This document shows, piece after piece, positions 1 to 8,759 of a stretch of 64,000 nucleotides of DNA (position 1 is the stretch's first letter; each line of letters begins with the position of its first letter). The DNA is from CBDAUN01 sp965200645. Lineage in GTDB: Bacteria > Pseudomonadota > Gammaproteobacteria > Arenicellales > JAJDZL01. The notes beneath the pieces were generated by a model. That model worked only from the letters and a program-made list of their open reading frames with translations. It made no database searches and was not told the origin of the DNA. The translations under genes and the position numbers were made by a program. The stretch covers positions 1,364,001 to 1,428,000 of the forward strand of contig CBDAUN010000003.1 of the NCBI GenBank assembly GCA_965200645.1, written 5' to 3'.

Positions 1-707
1 TCAAGTTCATGGGCGAGTTGTTGATTACCAGACTTCACAATCTTTCCGCCCACCAGAACATGCACAAAATCCGGTTCAATGTACTCAAGAATTCTCGGAA
101 AGTGGGTGATGACAATAATGGACTGCTGATCGCCACGAATCGAATTGACCCCTTTGGAAACAACCTTCAAGGCATCGATGTCCAAACCCGAATCGGTTTC
201 GTCCATTACAGTAAGAATTGGTTCGAGCATTGTCAGCTGCAGAATCTCGTTGCGCTTCTTTTCACCCCCCGAAAATCCGTCATTAATCGATCGATGCAGA
301 AAAGACTCATCAATCCCAAGCTGCTTCGCCTTGACGCGAACTAGCTTCAGAAAATCTATCGCATCGAGTTGTGATTCTCCACGATGCTTTCGCATCGCGT
401 TAACTGCCGCTCTTATAAAGTACAGGTTGCTGATGCCAGGAATTTCCACCGGATGTTGGAAAGCAAGAAAGATGCCTTCGCGTGCACGTTGTTCCGGGTC
501 GAGATTAAGCAAATTTTCTTCTTTAAATAGTACTTCGCCTCCAACCTCTTCAAGTTCCTTTCCCACAATGACGTTGGCGAGGGTACTTTTACCGGAACCA
601 TTAGGTCCCATGATTGCATGCACTTCCCCTGGATTAACTGTCAGGTTTATGCCGTTGATGATCTGTTTTCCACCGGCACTAGCAGTTAAATTACGTATCG
701 ACAGCAC
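1..707 (-). CDS. sufC: SufC, Fe-S cluster assembly ATPase (partial, 3' end off window)
   Basis: ABC-type ATPase of the SUF iron-sulfur assembly machine; it partners SufB and SufD in the cytoplasm and its ATP hydrolysis drives scaffold rearrangement. Translation from a GTG at 707 gives MLSIRNLTASAGGKQIINGI, then a Walker A loop (GPNGSGKST), an ABC signature (FSGGEKKRNE) and a Walker B region ending MDETDSGLD, which is typical of SufC. The GTG is preceded by AAAGGAGAAA about 8 nt upstream, and no better start lies above it. The gene is open to base 1 (about 235 codons against a usual 250), so only the last residues are missing. It lies 54 bp downstream of sufB, same strand, surely one operon. 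sufD and sufS are expected beyond the left edge but cannot be seen. Confidence 0.96.
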   Translation of the reverse strand, partial: MLSIRNLTASAGGKQIINGINLTVNPGEVHAIMGPNGSGKSTLANVIVGKELEEVGGEVLFKEENLLNLDPEQRAREGIFLAFQHPVEIPGISNLYFIRAAVNAMRKHRGESQLDAIDFLKLVRVKAKQLGIDESFLHRSINDGFSGGEKKRNEILQLTMLEPILTVMDETDSGLDIDALKVVSKGVNSIRGDQQSIIVITHFPRILEYIEPDFVHVLVGGKIVKSGNQQLAHEL

Positions 708-761
708 GGCTGCTTTCTCCTTTGTTTTTGTTAAATTGAAATGTGTAGCGCGGCTGGGCTT

Positions 762-2213
762 TTAGCCCACGGCGCCTTCTAGACTGATGCCGAGTAATGC
801 CTGTGCCTCTACAGCAAACTCCATTGGCAGTTCCTTGAACACTTCCTTGCAGAAACCGCTCACAATCATTGAAACCGCATCCTCCTCGGACAATCCACGT
901 TGGCGGCAATAGAACATTTGGTCCTCACTAATTTTCGATGTGGTGGCTTCATGTTCTACCTGTGCACTCGAATTTTTGACTTCAATGTAGGGAAATGTGT
1001 GTGCGCCGCAGCGGTCACCCATCAACAGTGAATCGCACTGTGAATAATTGCGGGCGTTTTCTGCTCCCTTCAGTATGCGCACCAGCCCCCGGTAGGAATT
1101 CTGTCCACGTCCAGCGGAAATACCTTTGGAGATAATGGTGCTGGAGGTGTTCTTGCCCACATGAACCATTTTTGTGCCAGTATCCGCCTGCTGCATATTG
1201 TTCGTGAGCGCCACCGAATAAAACTTTCCAGTTGACCCGTCACCTTCCAGCATGACGCTCGGATACTTCCAGGTGATTGCAGATCCGGTTTCTACCTGTG
1301 TCCAGGAAATAATTGAATTGTCACCCTTGCACGCACCGCGCTTGGTCACAAAGTTGTAGATTCCGCCGCGTCCTTCTTCATCTCCCGGATACCAGTTTTG
1401 CACGGTTGAATACTTAATTTCTGCATTCTCCATTGCAACCAGTTCAACCACCGCAGCATGCAATTGATTTTCATCACGCATGGGTGCTGTACAGCCTTCA
1501 AGATAACTGACGTAACTTCCCTCATCTGCGACGATAAGAGTGCGCTCAAACTGACCGGTATTCATCGCATTGATTCGAAAATACGTAGACAATTCCATTG
1601 GACAGCGAACCCCCTTCGGCACATATACAAAGGACCCATCACTAAAAACAGCAGAGTTCAAGGCGGCAAAGAAGTTGTCACCAGTTGGGACGACCGAACC
1701 AAGATACTTTTGTACGAGTTCGGGATGTTCCTGTACGGCTTCAGAAAAGGAACAAAAAATTACACCGGCTTTGGAGAGGGTTTCCTTAAACGTAGTGGCA
1801 ACTGATACACTGTCAAATACTGCATCAACAGCAACGCCGGCAAGAATCTTCTGTTCAGTTAGCGGGATGCCTAACTTTTCGTATGTCTCAAGTAATTTCG
1901 GATCAACTTCGTCCAGACTATTAGGCCCATCGGCATTAGACTTGGGTGCTGAATAGTAACTAATCGATTGATAGTCTATAGGCGTGTAGTTCACGTGCGC
2001 CCAATCGGGTTCTTCCATGCGCTGCCAACGCTCAAATGCCTGCAATCGCCATTGAAGCATAAATTCAGGTTCATTCTTGATCGCCGAAAGCTCTCGTATG
2101 ACATCCTCGTCGAGACCCGGGTCAAAAGTTTCGGATTCGATTTCAGTAATGAAACCTTCCTTGTATTCGCGCTGAACAAATCCGTCAATATCAGTTTCTA
2201 ATGCTGCATTCAT
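762..2213 (-). CDS. sufB: SufB, Fe-S cluster scaffold subunit
   Basis: Core scaffold of the SUF Fe-S assembly complex (SufBC2D), on which clusters are built before transfer to apo-proteins. The 483-residue product has the usual SufB length and is conserved throughout, including the FVYVPKGVRCPMELSTYFRI stretch, the EGCTAPMRDENQLHAA segment that carries a conserved cysteine, and a C-terminal end with EDAVSMIVSGFCKEV. It sits between iscR (9 bp upstream) and sufC (54 bp downstream), all reading left, so expression should follow IscR control. No frameshift or missing region is seen. Confidence 0.98.
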   Translation of the reverse strand: MNAALETDIDGFVQREYKEGFITEIESETFDPGLDEDVIRELSAIKNEPEFMLQWRLQAFERWQRMEEPDWAHVNYTPIDYQSISYYSAPKSNADGPNSLDEVDPKLLETYEKLGIPLTEQKILAGVAVDAVFDSVSVATTFKETLSKAGVIFCSFSEAVQEHPELVQKYLGSVVPTGDNFFAALNSAVFSDGSFVYVPKGVRCPMELSTYFRINAMNTGQFERTLIVADEGSYVSYLEGCTAPMRDENQLHAAVVELVAMENAEIKYSTVQNWYPGDEEGRGGIYNFVTKRGACKGDNSIISWTQVETGSAITWKYPSVMLEGDGSTGKFYSVALTNNMQQADTGTKMVHVGKNTSSTIISKGISAGRGQNSYRGLVRILKGAENARNYSQCDSLLMGDRCGAHTFPYIEVKNSSAQVEHEATTSKISEDQMFYCRQRGLSEEDAVSMIVSGFCKEVFKELPMEFAVEAQALLGISLEGAVG

Positions 2214-2222
2214 TCGTATTTC

Positions 2223-2726
2223 TTAGTGATTGCTTACAGGTTCTAGGTGGTCAAAGGTAACTTTCTGCTGAGCCCTGGCCACATTGTTTCGAAGAAATTG
2301 CCTTTGGGCAACCTCCTGCACTTTAGGCGACTCAATTACGTTGGCGAGTTTGATGTTGCTTAAAAATCTGGACATTTGATTGCTTAAATCAGTCCATAAC
2401 TCGTGCGTCAGGCAAATTTCACCATCCAGGCAATCCTGTCGTCCATCGCACCGGGTCGCATCAACCGATTCGTCAACCGCATTAATAATTTCAAAAATTG
2501 AAATATCCTCGGCTGATCTCATCAGTCGGTATCCACCATTTGGACCTCTAACTCCCCTAACGAGACCTTGCGACTTCAGCTTGGCAAACAACTGCTCAAG
2601 ATAGGGAACTGACATTTGCTGATTTTCCGCAATTGTTTTCAGCGTCACGCTACCTCGATTGGGTTGATTCAGCGCAAGGTCTATCATCGCAGTAACTGCA
2701 TAACGCCCTTTTGTGGTTAATCTCAT
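2223..2726 (-). CDS. iscR: IscR-type Rrf2 family Fe-S transcription regulator
   Basis: Rrf2-family winged-helix regulator, 167 residues, heading the suf operon. The N-terminus MRLTTKGRYAVTAMIDLALN and the helix-turn-helix around residues 28-60 are typical. The three cluster-ligating cysteines fall at C93, C99 and C105 with H108 close by, matching the E. coli IscR spacing (C92, C98, C104, H107), so a [2Fe-2S] cluster is likely. By family knowledge the cluster-bound form represses its own operon and loss of the cluster relieves repression. Because it lies directly before sufB rather than iscS, it probably matches SUF output to Fe-S demand. A candidate operator lies just upstream. SufR is an alternative name for some suf-linked regulators, but the cysteine pattern favours IscR. 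Confidence 0.93.
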   Translation of the reverse strand: MRLTTKGRYAVTAMIDLALNQPNRGSVTLKTIAENQQMSVPYLEQLFAKLKSQGLVRGVRGPNGGYRLMRSAEDISIFEIINAVDESVDATRCDGRQDCLDGEICLTHELWTDLSNQMSRFLSNIKLANVIESPKVQEVAQRQFLRNNVARAQQKVTFDHLEPVSNH

Positions 2727-2746
2727 ATTGAAACACCAAGAATTTT

Positions 2747-2774
2747 ATTTCTGACTAATTTACTTGGTATTATA
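2747..2774 (-). promoter_or_regulatory. Probable iscR-suf promoter with type-1-like IscR site
   Basis: Upstream of iscR on the minus strand is a perfect -10 hexamer TATAAT (2774-2769). It abuts an imperfect dyad at 2747-2770 (plus strand TTTCTGACTAATTTACTTGG, then TAT) that resembles the type-1 IscR site pattern with its central GACT..W4..AGT core. A site at the start region fits autorepression. The match is by eye and incomplete in the right half; no clear -35 was identified. Confidence 0.5.
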
Positions 2775-2985
2775 GCTTCTGTCAAGATTTTGGTCGACAA
2801 TATTTCATGTTCGCCATAGTTTTTCTTGCATATTCAGCTACTAGCGAACACAAAAATAACCGCCGAATTTTAAGCGGTCATTGCTGCAAGAGTGAGAATA
2901 ATACTTGCATTCAACTAAAATTCAGTGAGATGTTGAATTTTTTTACATCAGCATCATCTAGAAAGCTACGCAAAGGACTTTCGAA

Positions 2986-5301
2986 ATGCAACACCGTTGT
3001 GACCACGATACTGCCAACTCTTTGAAGGACCCCGTATGTGGCATGTCCGTTGCCACCGACTCTGCTCATCAGTTTGAATTTGACGGCACGGTCTACCGGT
3101 TCTGCTGTAGCGGTTGTTTGAACAAGTTTAGGTCCGACCCAGAGGAGTATCTCAACCCCACACCCAAACCAATTTTGTCTGGCTCCGAATTGGTGGAGTA
3201 CACCTGCCCCATGCACCCCGAAGTCATGCAACTTGGTCCAGGGAGTTGTCCCGATTGCGGTATGGCGCTCGAACCGATGGATGTTTCCGTAGAAGATGAA
3301 GGTGTAAAACTTGAAACCATAGATTTCACCCGGCGAATGAAACTCGGAATTCTGTTGGGCATCCCCGTAGTTGTCCTGGCAATGGCACCGCACTTCGGAA
3401 TTCCACTGCACACTGTAATTCCCGAACCAATGTCCCAGTGGATTCAGTTGATTCTGACTACACCAATAGTCTTCTGGTGTGGCCTGCCATTACTGCAAAG
3501 AGGGCTGCAGTCCGTACAAAATCAATCGTTGAACATGTTCACACTGATCACCATTGGTGTCGGTGCCGCTTATTTGTTCAGTATCGCAGCAGTGTTGCTG
3601 CCGGGTATTTTCCCACCTGAAGCAAGCAACACTCACGGTTTAGTTGATGTTTATTTCGAAGCGGCTGCGGTCATTGTTGTGCTGGTTCTCGCCGGACAAT
3701 TGATGGAGCTCAGCGGACGAAATAAAACGGGCGCGTCCATTCAATCTCTGGCCAAACTCTTTCCGGACGATGTGACTCGTGTCGAAAGCACCGGTGAACA
3801 TAGACAAATACCGCTAAAGGATGTCAGCGTAGGTGACCAACTCAGGGTTAGAACAGGAGAAAATATTCCTCTAGACGGCACAATTGTATCCGGTGGTGCA
3901 TCAATCAATGAAGCACTCCTTACTGGAGAGGCAATACCGGTAGACAAGAGCACTGGCGACTCGATATCAGCAGGCACTCTTTTGGTCAACGGCTCCGTCA
4001 TCATGGAAGTGGAACAGCAAAAGTCCGATACTATGCTAGCGCAGATTCTTAAAATGGTGGTTCAGGCCCAACGAAGTCGTGCCCCGATTCAACAAATGGC
4101 AGATGCCTTTGCAAAGGTGTTCGTGCCGGCAGTGGTGGGCATTGGAGTTGTATCTTTTGTCATCTGGCTAGCCGTCGGTGCTTCTTTATCTTCCGCCATT
4201 ACCGCTTTTGTATCCGTTTTAATTATCGCGTGTCCCTGTGCGCTGGGTCTTGCTACGCCACTGTCGGTAGTTACCGCTGTGGGCCGCGGCGCCCAAGTTG
4301 GTGTTCTTGTCAAGGATGCAAAGGAACTGCAGTTGCTAGACAAGGTTGACGTCATGGTGCTCGATAAAACGGGGACGCTAACCAGCGGAAAACCTGTAGT
4401 TACCGACATAATTTCCTTATCCAATCAATCTGCAGACGAATTACTGGCTATGACTGCCGCTGTAGAACGGGGTAGTCAACACCCACTGGCCGAAGCGATC
4501 ACGAATCATGCACAGGAACAGTCAGTACCAGTATTGAATGCATACGAATTTAATGTGGTCGCAGGCAAGGGAATAACCGCAAAGGTTAACCAACAGGTCA
4601 TCCTGATTGGAACCGCGGAATTTTTCAACTCCGAAGGTGTTGATTGTGCAGCTGGAGCAGCTCAGGCGGAACAGTTGCGCAGACAAGGAAAAACTGTGAT
4701 GCATGTAGCCATGCACGGAGAATTGGCTGGGTTGATCGCCGTTGCCGATCAAATCAAGAAAACAACGCCTGGGGCCGTTAACGATCTGCAACAATCAGGG
4801 TTACAACTGGTTGTTCTTTCTGGAGATGCTGAAACTACAACTCAATACATTGCAAACCAGCTAGGAATTACCGAAGTGAGGGGAGAAGTACTCCCGGAAG
4901 AGAAGGCTCAAGCAGTCATTCAACAACAAAACTCCGGTAAGCTCGTCGCTATGGCCGGGGATGGGGTCAACGATGCACCGGCTCTCGCCCAGGCTGATGT
5001 TGGAATCGCCATGAGCACCGGTGCTGACATAGCTATGGATAGTGCTGGAATCACCGCTTTGCACGGAGATTTGCAAGGAATTGTTCGGGCACGACAGCTT
5101 GCAGTTGCGACAATGCGCAATATTCGCCAAAATTTGTTTTTTGCATTTGTCTACAACGTGGTGGGGGTGGGAATTGCTGCAGGATTACTCTATCCCACCT
5201 TTGGATTGTTGCTTTCGCCCATGATTGCGGCGGCGGCGATGAGTTTATCTTCAGTTTCGGTTGTGTTTAACTCACTGAGACTAAGAAATCTAACCCTGTA
5301 A
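2986..5301 (+). CDS. copA: Copper-translocating P1B-type ATPase (CopA-like, YHS N-terminus)
   Basis: Inner-membrane P-type ATPase that exports monovalent copper (or silver), 771 residues. The N-terminus carries two cysteine-rich metal modules instead of the classical CXXC ferredoxin-like domain: a YHS domain (about residues 14-56, KDPVCGMSV ... FCCSGC) and a heavy-metal-binding module (about 72-96, YTCPMHPEVM ... CPDCGMALEP). The membrane metal site is CPC at C416-P-C418. Other motifs are TGEAIP (actuator), D460 in DKTGTLT (phosphorylation), the HP pair in GSQHPLAEA and GDGVNDAPAL. The start ATG has AAAGGA about 9 nt upstream. It stands alone, divergent from iscR and convergent with ubiB. No CueR-like regulator or chaperone is adjacent. 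The substrate assignment rests on CPC plus the N-terminal modules. Confidence 0.93.
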   Translation: MQHRCDHDTANSLKDPVCGMSVATDSAHQFEFDGTVYRFCCSGCLNKFRSDPEEYLNPTPKPILSGSELVEYTCPMHPEVMQLGPGSCPDCGMALEPMDVSVEDEGVKLETIDFTRRMKLGILLGIPVVVLAMAPHFGIPLHTVIPEPMSQWIQLILTTPIVFWCGLPLLQRGLQSVQNQSLNMFTLITIGVGAAYLFSIAAVLLPGIFPPEASNTHGLVDVYFEAAAVIVVLVLAGQLMELSGRNKTGASIQSLAKLFPDDVTRVESTGEHRQIPLKDVSVGDQLRVRTGENIPLDGTIVSGGASINEALLTGEAIPVDKSTGDSISAGTLLVNGSVIMEVEQQKSDTMLAQILKMVVQAQRSRAPIQQMADAFAKVFVPAVVGIGVVSFVIWLAVGASLSSAITAFVSVLIIACPCALGLATPLSVVTAVGRGAQVGVLVKDAKELQLLDKVDVMVLDKTGTLTSGKPVVTDIISLSNQSADELLAMTAAVERGSQHPLAEAITNHAQEQSVPVLNAYEFNVVAGKGITAKVNQQVILIGTAEFFNSEGVDCAAGAAQAEQLRRQGKTVMHVAMHGELAGLIAVADQIKKTTPGAVNDLQQSGLQLVVLSGDAETTTQYIANQLGITEVRGEVLPEEKAQAVIQQQNSGKLVAMAGDGVNDAPALAQADVGIAMSTGADIAMDSAGITALHGDLQGIVRARQLAVATMRNIRQNLFFAFVYNVVGVGIAAGLLYPTFGLLLSPMIAAAAMSLSSVSVVFNSLRLRNLTL

Positions 5302-5325
5302 GTATCAACTGGTTTTGCAATCGGA

Positions 5326-6969
5326 CTACCGACGATTTCGAGTGGGAATTCTCGGCGCAGCGCCAAATAGGCAACCGAAGGCAACCAACAGAAAAAGGAC
5401 CACAATGGAACTTAAGCCATCAGTGTCCCACTTGATAACACCGTAGGTTCCAACAACCAATCCAATGACACCGAAGAATATCCGCCGATAAACGGTTTCC
5501 AGTTTTCTAAACGTCAACTCTTCTCCTCGCAGGTCCAAGTTCCGAATCTGTTGCTCACGTGCATTCACAAGCACTTCGTGAAACAACCGAGGCATTTCGT
5601 GTGAATGTGCGACCCAATGCGGCAATTCATCTCGAAATCGTTGGGCAATTGCTCCCACACTGTGTCTTTCAACTACCCATCTTTCCAAATGAGGTCGCAA
5701 ACTCTGGCTTAACTTGAGCTCCGGATAAATAAGCCGAACCTCTCCTTCAATGCTTGCCATGCAATGCTGTAGCAAAATCAAATGCGGCTGAATGTTGATG
5801 TCAAATTCCTGAAGGATGGTAAACAGCCTGCCTAGCACCCATCCAACGGGAATATCTTCAACCGACTTATCAAAAACTGGCTCACTTACTGCTCGAATTT
5901 TCAACTCTAGAGCTTCTGGAGACGCGGTGGCAGATGTCCACCCCGACCGAATACCTGCTTCGGCGACGGCTCGGTAATCACGATGGGTGAGTCCGACCAA
6001 AAGATCTGCGATCAAGGAACGGTCGGCGTCGGTAATTGTGCCCATAATGCCGTAGTCCACAACTCGAAATTGACCGCTCATCCCCACGAAAACATTGCCT
6101 GGATGAAAGTCACCATGAAAATAACCGTCCCTGAAGATCTGCTTACAAAACAGTTCGACCAAATGAACTGCCAAGCCATGCAGATCGATTCCAGCTGTTT
6201 TCAGTTGATCAACATCGGACAGCCTAATTCCTTCAACAAATTCCATCACCATCACTTCAGTTGATGTGTAGTCCCAGTAGACTCTTGGTACATAAATGGA
6301 GTCATCATCAACAAAGTTAGCTCGAAATCGACTAGCATTAGCTGCTTCAATCACTAAGTCGAAACTGTCTTTCAGTGCGTTTTCGCCATGCCTGATGAGT
6401 TCCGACACACGAAATATTTTCGTTTCCGGCCAGATCCAGGTCACAACGGCAGCCACCAAGTACATCAGATCAACATCCCGTTGAACCTCCGCTGCGACAT
6501 TGGGTCGCAAGACCTTGACTACCACTTTTGTCCCATCAACCAGTTCAGCTTCATGCACTTGAGCAACCGAAGCAGAGGCCAAAGCGACTGTATTGAAACT
6601 ACTGAACACTTCATCAAAGGGTTGGTCAAGAGACTTTTCCACAATATCCTTAGCCAATTGGCCCGAAAACGGTTTTACTCGATCCTGCAGTGCTTGAAGT
6701 TCATTGATGTAGTCCTGCGACAGCAAGTCGGCACGCATCGAAAGCAACTGTCCAAACTTAACGAAAATTGGTCCTAGCGTCTGCAGCGCCTGACGCAGTC
6801 TTTCACCACGTGACAGTTGCTTTACAGCAATTGAAGGTCCTGGAACGAAGTAGAGAAGCTTGCGTGCTAATCGAGGGTAGCGATATTTGTCGAGCAGCTC
6901 ATCTAAACCGTAGCGACGCAGGACGATCAGAACTTCGAAAAGTCGTCGCAACCGTGAAATTGATTTCAT
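5326..6969 (-). CDS. ubiB: UbiB, atypical kinase/ATPase for ubiquinone synthesis
   Basis: ABC1/ADCK/UbiB family atypical kinase-like ATPase needed for aerobic ubiquinone biosynthesis; thought to help extract lipid intermediates from the inner membrane. The 547-residue product shows the family KxGQ motif (FVKFGQLLSMRADLL), an alanine-rich loop (ASVAQVHEAELVDG), the catalytic FHGDFHPGN and the DYG metal motif (VVDYGIMG). Two hydrophobic helices close the protein (about residues 495-545). The start ATG overlaps the ubiJ stop by 4 nt (ATGA), so translation is coupled. It lies last in an operon ubiE-ubiJ-ubiB and converges on copA with only 24 bp between stops. Confidence 0.97.
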   Translation of the reverse strand: MKSISRLRRLFEVLIVLRRYGLDELLDKYRYPRLARKLLYFVPGPSIAVKQLSRGERLRQALQTLGPIFVKFGQLLSMRADLLSQDYINELQALQDRVKPFSGQLAKDIVEKSLDQPFDEVFSSFNTVALASASVAQVHEAELVDGTKVVVKVLRPNVAAEVQRDVDLMYLVAAVVTWIWPETKIFRVSELIRHGENALKDSFDLVIEAANASRFRANFVDDDSIYVPRVYWDYTSTEVMVMEFVEGIRLSDVDQLKTAGIDLHGLAVHLVELFCKQIFRDGYFHGDFHPGNVFVGMSGQFRVVDYGIMGTITDADRSLIADLLVGLTHRDYRAVAEAGIRSGWTSATASPEALELKIRAVSEPVFDKSVEDIPVGWVLGRLFTILQEFDINIQPHLILLQHCMASIEGEVRLIYPELKLSQSLRPHLERWVVERHSVGAIAQRFRDELPHWVAHSHEMPRLFHEVLVNAREQQIRNLDLRGEELTFRKLETVYRRIFFGVIGLVVGTYGVIKWDTDGLSSIVVLFLLVAFGCLFGAAPRIPTRNRR

Positions 6970-7589
6970 TTAGTTGCGGCCTCGGTCAACCTCTCTACCC
7001 GAATTTCCAATCGTTCAACATCAGCACAAAGAGTATCTACATCGTCCTTGTACTGTTCAACGCGCTCCCGATCAGGCACCACCTTAGCTTGAGACTTCAT
7101 GTATTCACCCACGGTTGGGCCAACCTGCCATGACTGTGCTTTCAACTTGACCCATCGAAACGTGTTACAGACATTCCGAGCCGAAATATCTCCGATGCGT
7201 CTCGCCAAAGCTTCTTCATAGTCAAAATTCATATTTTGATAAATGCTAAATAACTTTTGAGCAACCGCTAAATCGCCAACAATTTCGACTTTGTCAATTT
7301 CAAACGGGTTGTCAACTTTTCGCATAGACATTAAGGCAAGTGAAATCATGGATCCCCTTATCACCACATCTGCCTGTTCCTCTAGGCCAGGTGCAACTTG
7401 AATACCTTGTTTATGTACTGTACCCATGAGGTTAATCCCAACATCGGTGACTTCAACCCGAACTGAATTTCCAACCAGTTCTGTCAGGGAATCTCGAATC
7501 GCATCGTCGTGCTTAATGAATTCACCGACTGCTTTCTGTATAACTTCGGCAATGACATAACAAGTAGTTTTTGCAAATGGAATTTGCAT
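6966..7589 (-). CDS. ubiJ: UbiJ, SCP2-domain ubiquinone biosynthesis accessory protein
   Basis: Lipid-binding accessory factor of the aerobic ubiquinone metabolon; the SCP2 domain is thought to hold hydrophobic intermediates. The 207-residue product has an N-terminal SCP2-like domain (about 20-125, including VEIVGDLAVAQKLFSIYQ). Its charged helical tail (about 165-205, VDTLCADVERLEIRVERL) is likely a coiled coil, as in other UbiJ proteins. Position between ubiE and ubiB with a 4-nt overlap into ubiB is the standard arrangement and carries much of the identification. Confidence 0.92.
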   Translation of the reverse strand: MQIPFAKTTCYVIAEVIQKAVGEFIKHDDAIRDSLTELVGNSVRVEVTDVGINLMGTVHKQGIQVAPGLEEQADVVIRGSMISLALMSMRKVDNPFEIDKVEIVGDLAVAQKLFSIYQNMNFDYEEALARRIGDISARNVCNTFRWVKLKAQSWQVGPTVGEYMKSQAKVVPDRERVEQYKDDVDTLCADVERLEIRVERLTEAATK

Positions 7590-7604
7590 TTTCCAAACCC
7601 TCGC

Positions 7605-8366
7605 TTAAATTTTTCTTCCAATGTGCAATGCGACAATTCCGCCACTAAGGTTGAAGTATTCGACACGTTCAAACCCGGCAACTGCCATCATATCTGCCAG
7701 AGTCTCCTGATCTGGATGTCTACGAATTGATTCCACCAAATATTGATAACTATCGCGGTCTTTAGCCACTACCCCACCTAGTTTTGGAATAACGGAAAAG
7801 GAGTAAAAATCATAAAATAATCGCAAGGTTGGAAAGACCGGCTTGGAAAACTCCAAAATCACGACACGTCCGCCAGGTCGAAGCACAGCATACATCGATT
7901 CCAAAGCCTTATCGATTCGAGTCACATTTCGCAAACCGAACGAAATTATCACCACATCGAATGTATTGTCGGAAAAGGCCAGTTGTTCGGCATTGGTCTG
8001 TACGCAAGTGAAATTGCCAGGGATATCGCTTTGGGGCAATCGTTGAAGACCGACCCGTAACATCGACTGATTGATATCCGACAGTACAATTTGCCCTTGA
8101 GGACCAATTTTCTTGGCCAAGGCACGCGCGACATCACCAGTTCCGCCTGCTACATCCAGTACTTTGCTGTTCGGTCTCACACAACAAGTAGCGACCGCAG
8201 CCTTTTTCCAAAGTCGATGTAGACGAAACGACATCAAGTCGTTCATCAAGTCGTAATTGTGTGCCACGGAATCAAAAACACCGTCAACCAGGGATTGTTT
8301 TTGAGTCTGTTCGACCTCCTGATATCCGAAATTGGTGGTATTTTCAGGCTGAGTATTCTCAGTCAC
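7605..8366 (-). CDS. ubiE: UbiE, ubiquinone/menaquinone C-methyltransferase
   Basis: SAM-dependent methyltransferase that C-methylates the demethylated benzoquinol (and demethylmenaquinol) ring. The SAM motif I is LDVAGGTGDVARALA, followed by post-motifs SFGLRNVTRIDKAL and RPGGRVVILEFSKP, all diagnostic of UbiE. I chose the GTG at 8366, which gives VTENTQPENTTNFGYQEV and aligns with the usual UbiE start. It overlaps the upstream DUF971 stop by one base. A longer reading to 8432 would overlap that gene by about 67 bases and add residues the family lacks. Length about 253 residues, as expected. Operon with ubiJ and ubiB. Confidence 0.96.
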   Translation of the reverse strand: MTENTQPENTTNFGYQEVEQTQKQSLVDGVFDSVAHNYDLMNDLMSFRLHRLWKKAAVATCCVRPNSKVLDVAGGTGDVARALAKKIGPQGQIVLSDINQSMLRVGLQRLPQSDIPGNFTCVQTNAEQLAFSDNTFDVVIISFGLRNVTRIDKALESMYAVLRPGGRVVILEFSKPVFPTLRLFYDFYSFSVIPKLGGVVAKDRDSYQYLVESIRRHPDQETLADMMAVAGFERVEYFNLSGGIVALHIGRKI

Positions 8367-8740
8367 TATTGAGTAGATTCCGCTTTCCGTTGATAGCCTG
8401 CTTCCGTGAGCCGCTTTAAGTATGCCTGCCAATACTCCTCGTAGTTCACTCCGAGTTCATACAGTAAGTCCCAGGTATAGATTCCGGTGTCGTGACCATC
8501 ACTGAACTTTAGGACTACTGCATAATGCCCCACGGGTTCAATATCCATGATGTTGACGTATTCCTTTCCATATTGAAGCACTTGCTGACCTGGCCCATGG
8601 CCCTGAACTTCTGCAGAAGGAGAATAAACCCGCAAATATTCGCAGCCTAGTTTAAATGATTTTCCGTCATTAAACCCGATCTCAAGTACTCGTGACTTCT
8701 GATGGAGCTTTAACTCAGTTGGTTTAATCTTCTCAGGCAT
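8366..8740 (-). CDS. DUF971 (GBBH-like N-terminal domain) protein
   Basis: A 124-residue single-domain protein of the DUF971 family, related to the N-terminal domain of gamma-butyrobetaine hydroxylase. Typical segments are TELKLHQKSRVLEIGFNDG near the start and DGHDTGIYTWDLLYELG towards the end. Homologues commonly lie beside ubiE or hslVU in gammaproteobacteria, and a role in cofactor or Fe-S handling has been proposed for some relatives, but no function is secure here. It lies upstream of ubiE with a one-base stop/start overlap (TAGTG), so it is probably translated in concert with it, and it follows hemB after 19 bp. Confidence 0.88.
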   Translation of the reverse strand: MPEKIKPTELKLHQKSRVLEIGFNDGKSFKLGCEYLRVYSPSAEVQGHGPGQQVLQYGKEYVNIMDIEPVGHYAVVLKFSDGHDTGIYTWDLLYELGVNYEEYWQAYLKRLTEAGYQRKAESTQ

Positions 8741-8759
8741 CCTTTGGCCAACCCGTTCC

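Noticed and set aside
145..765. A 206-codon frame on the plus strand opposite sufC
   Set aside because: It is antisense to a clear sufC, has no ribosome site and a serine/arginine-rich shadow composition.
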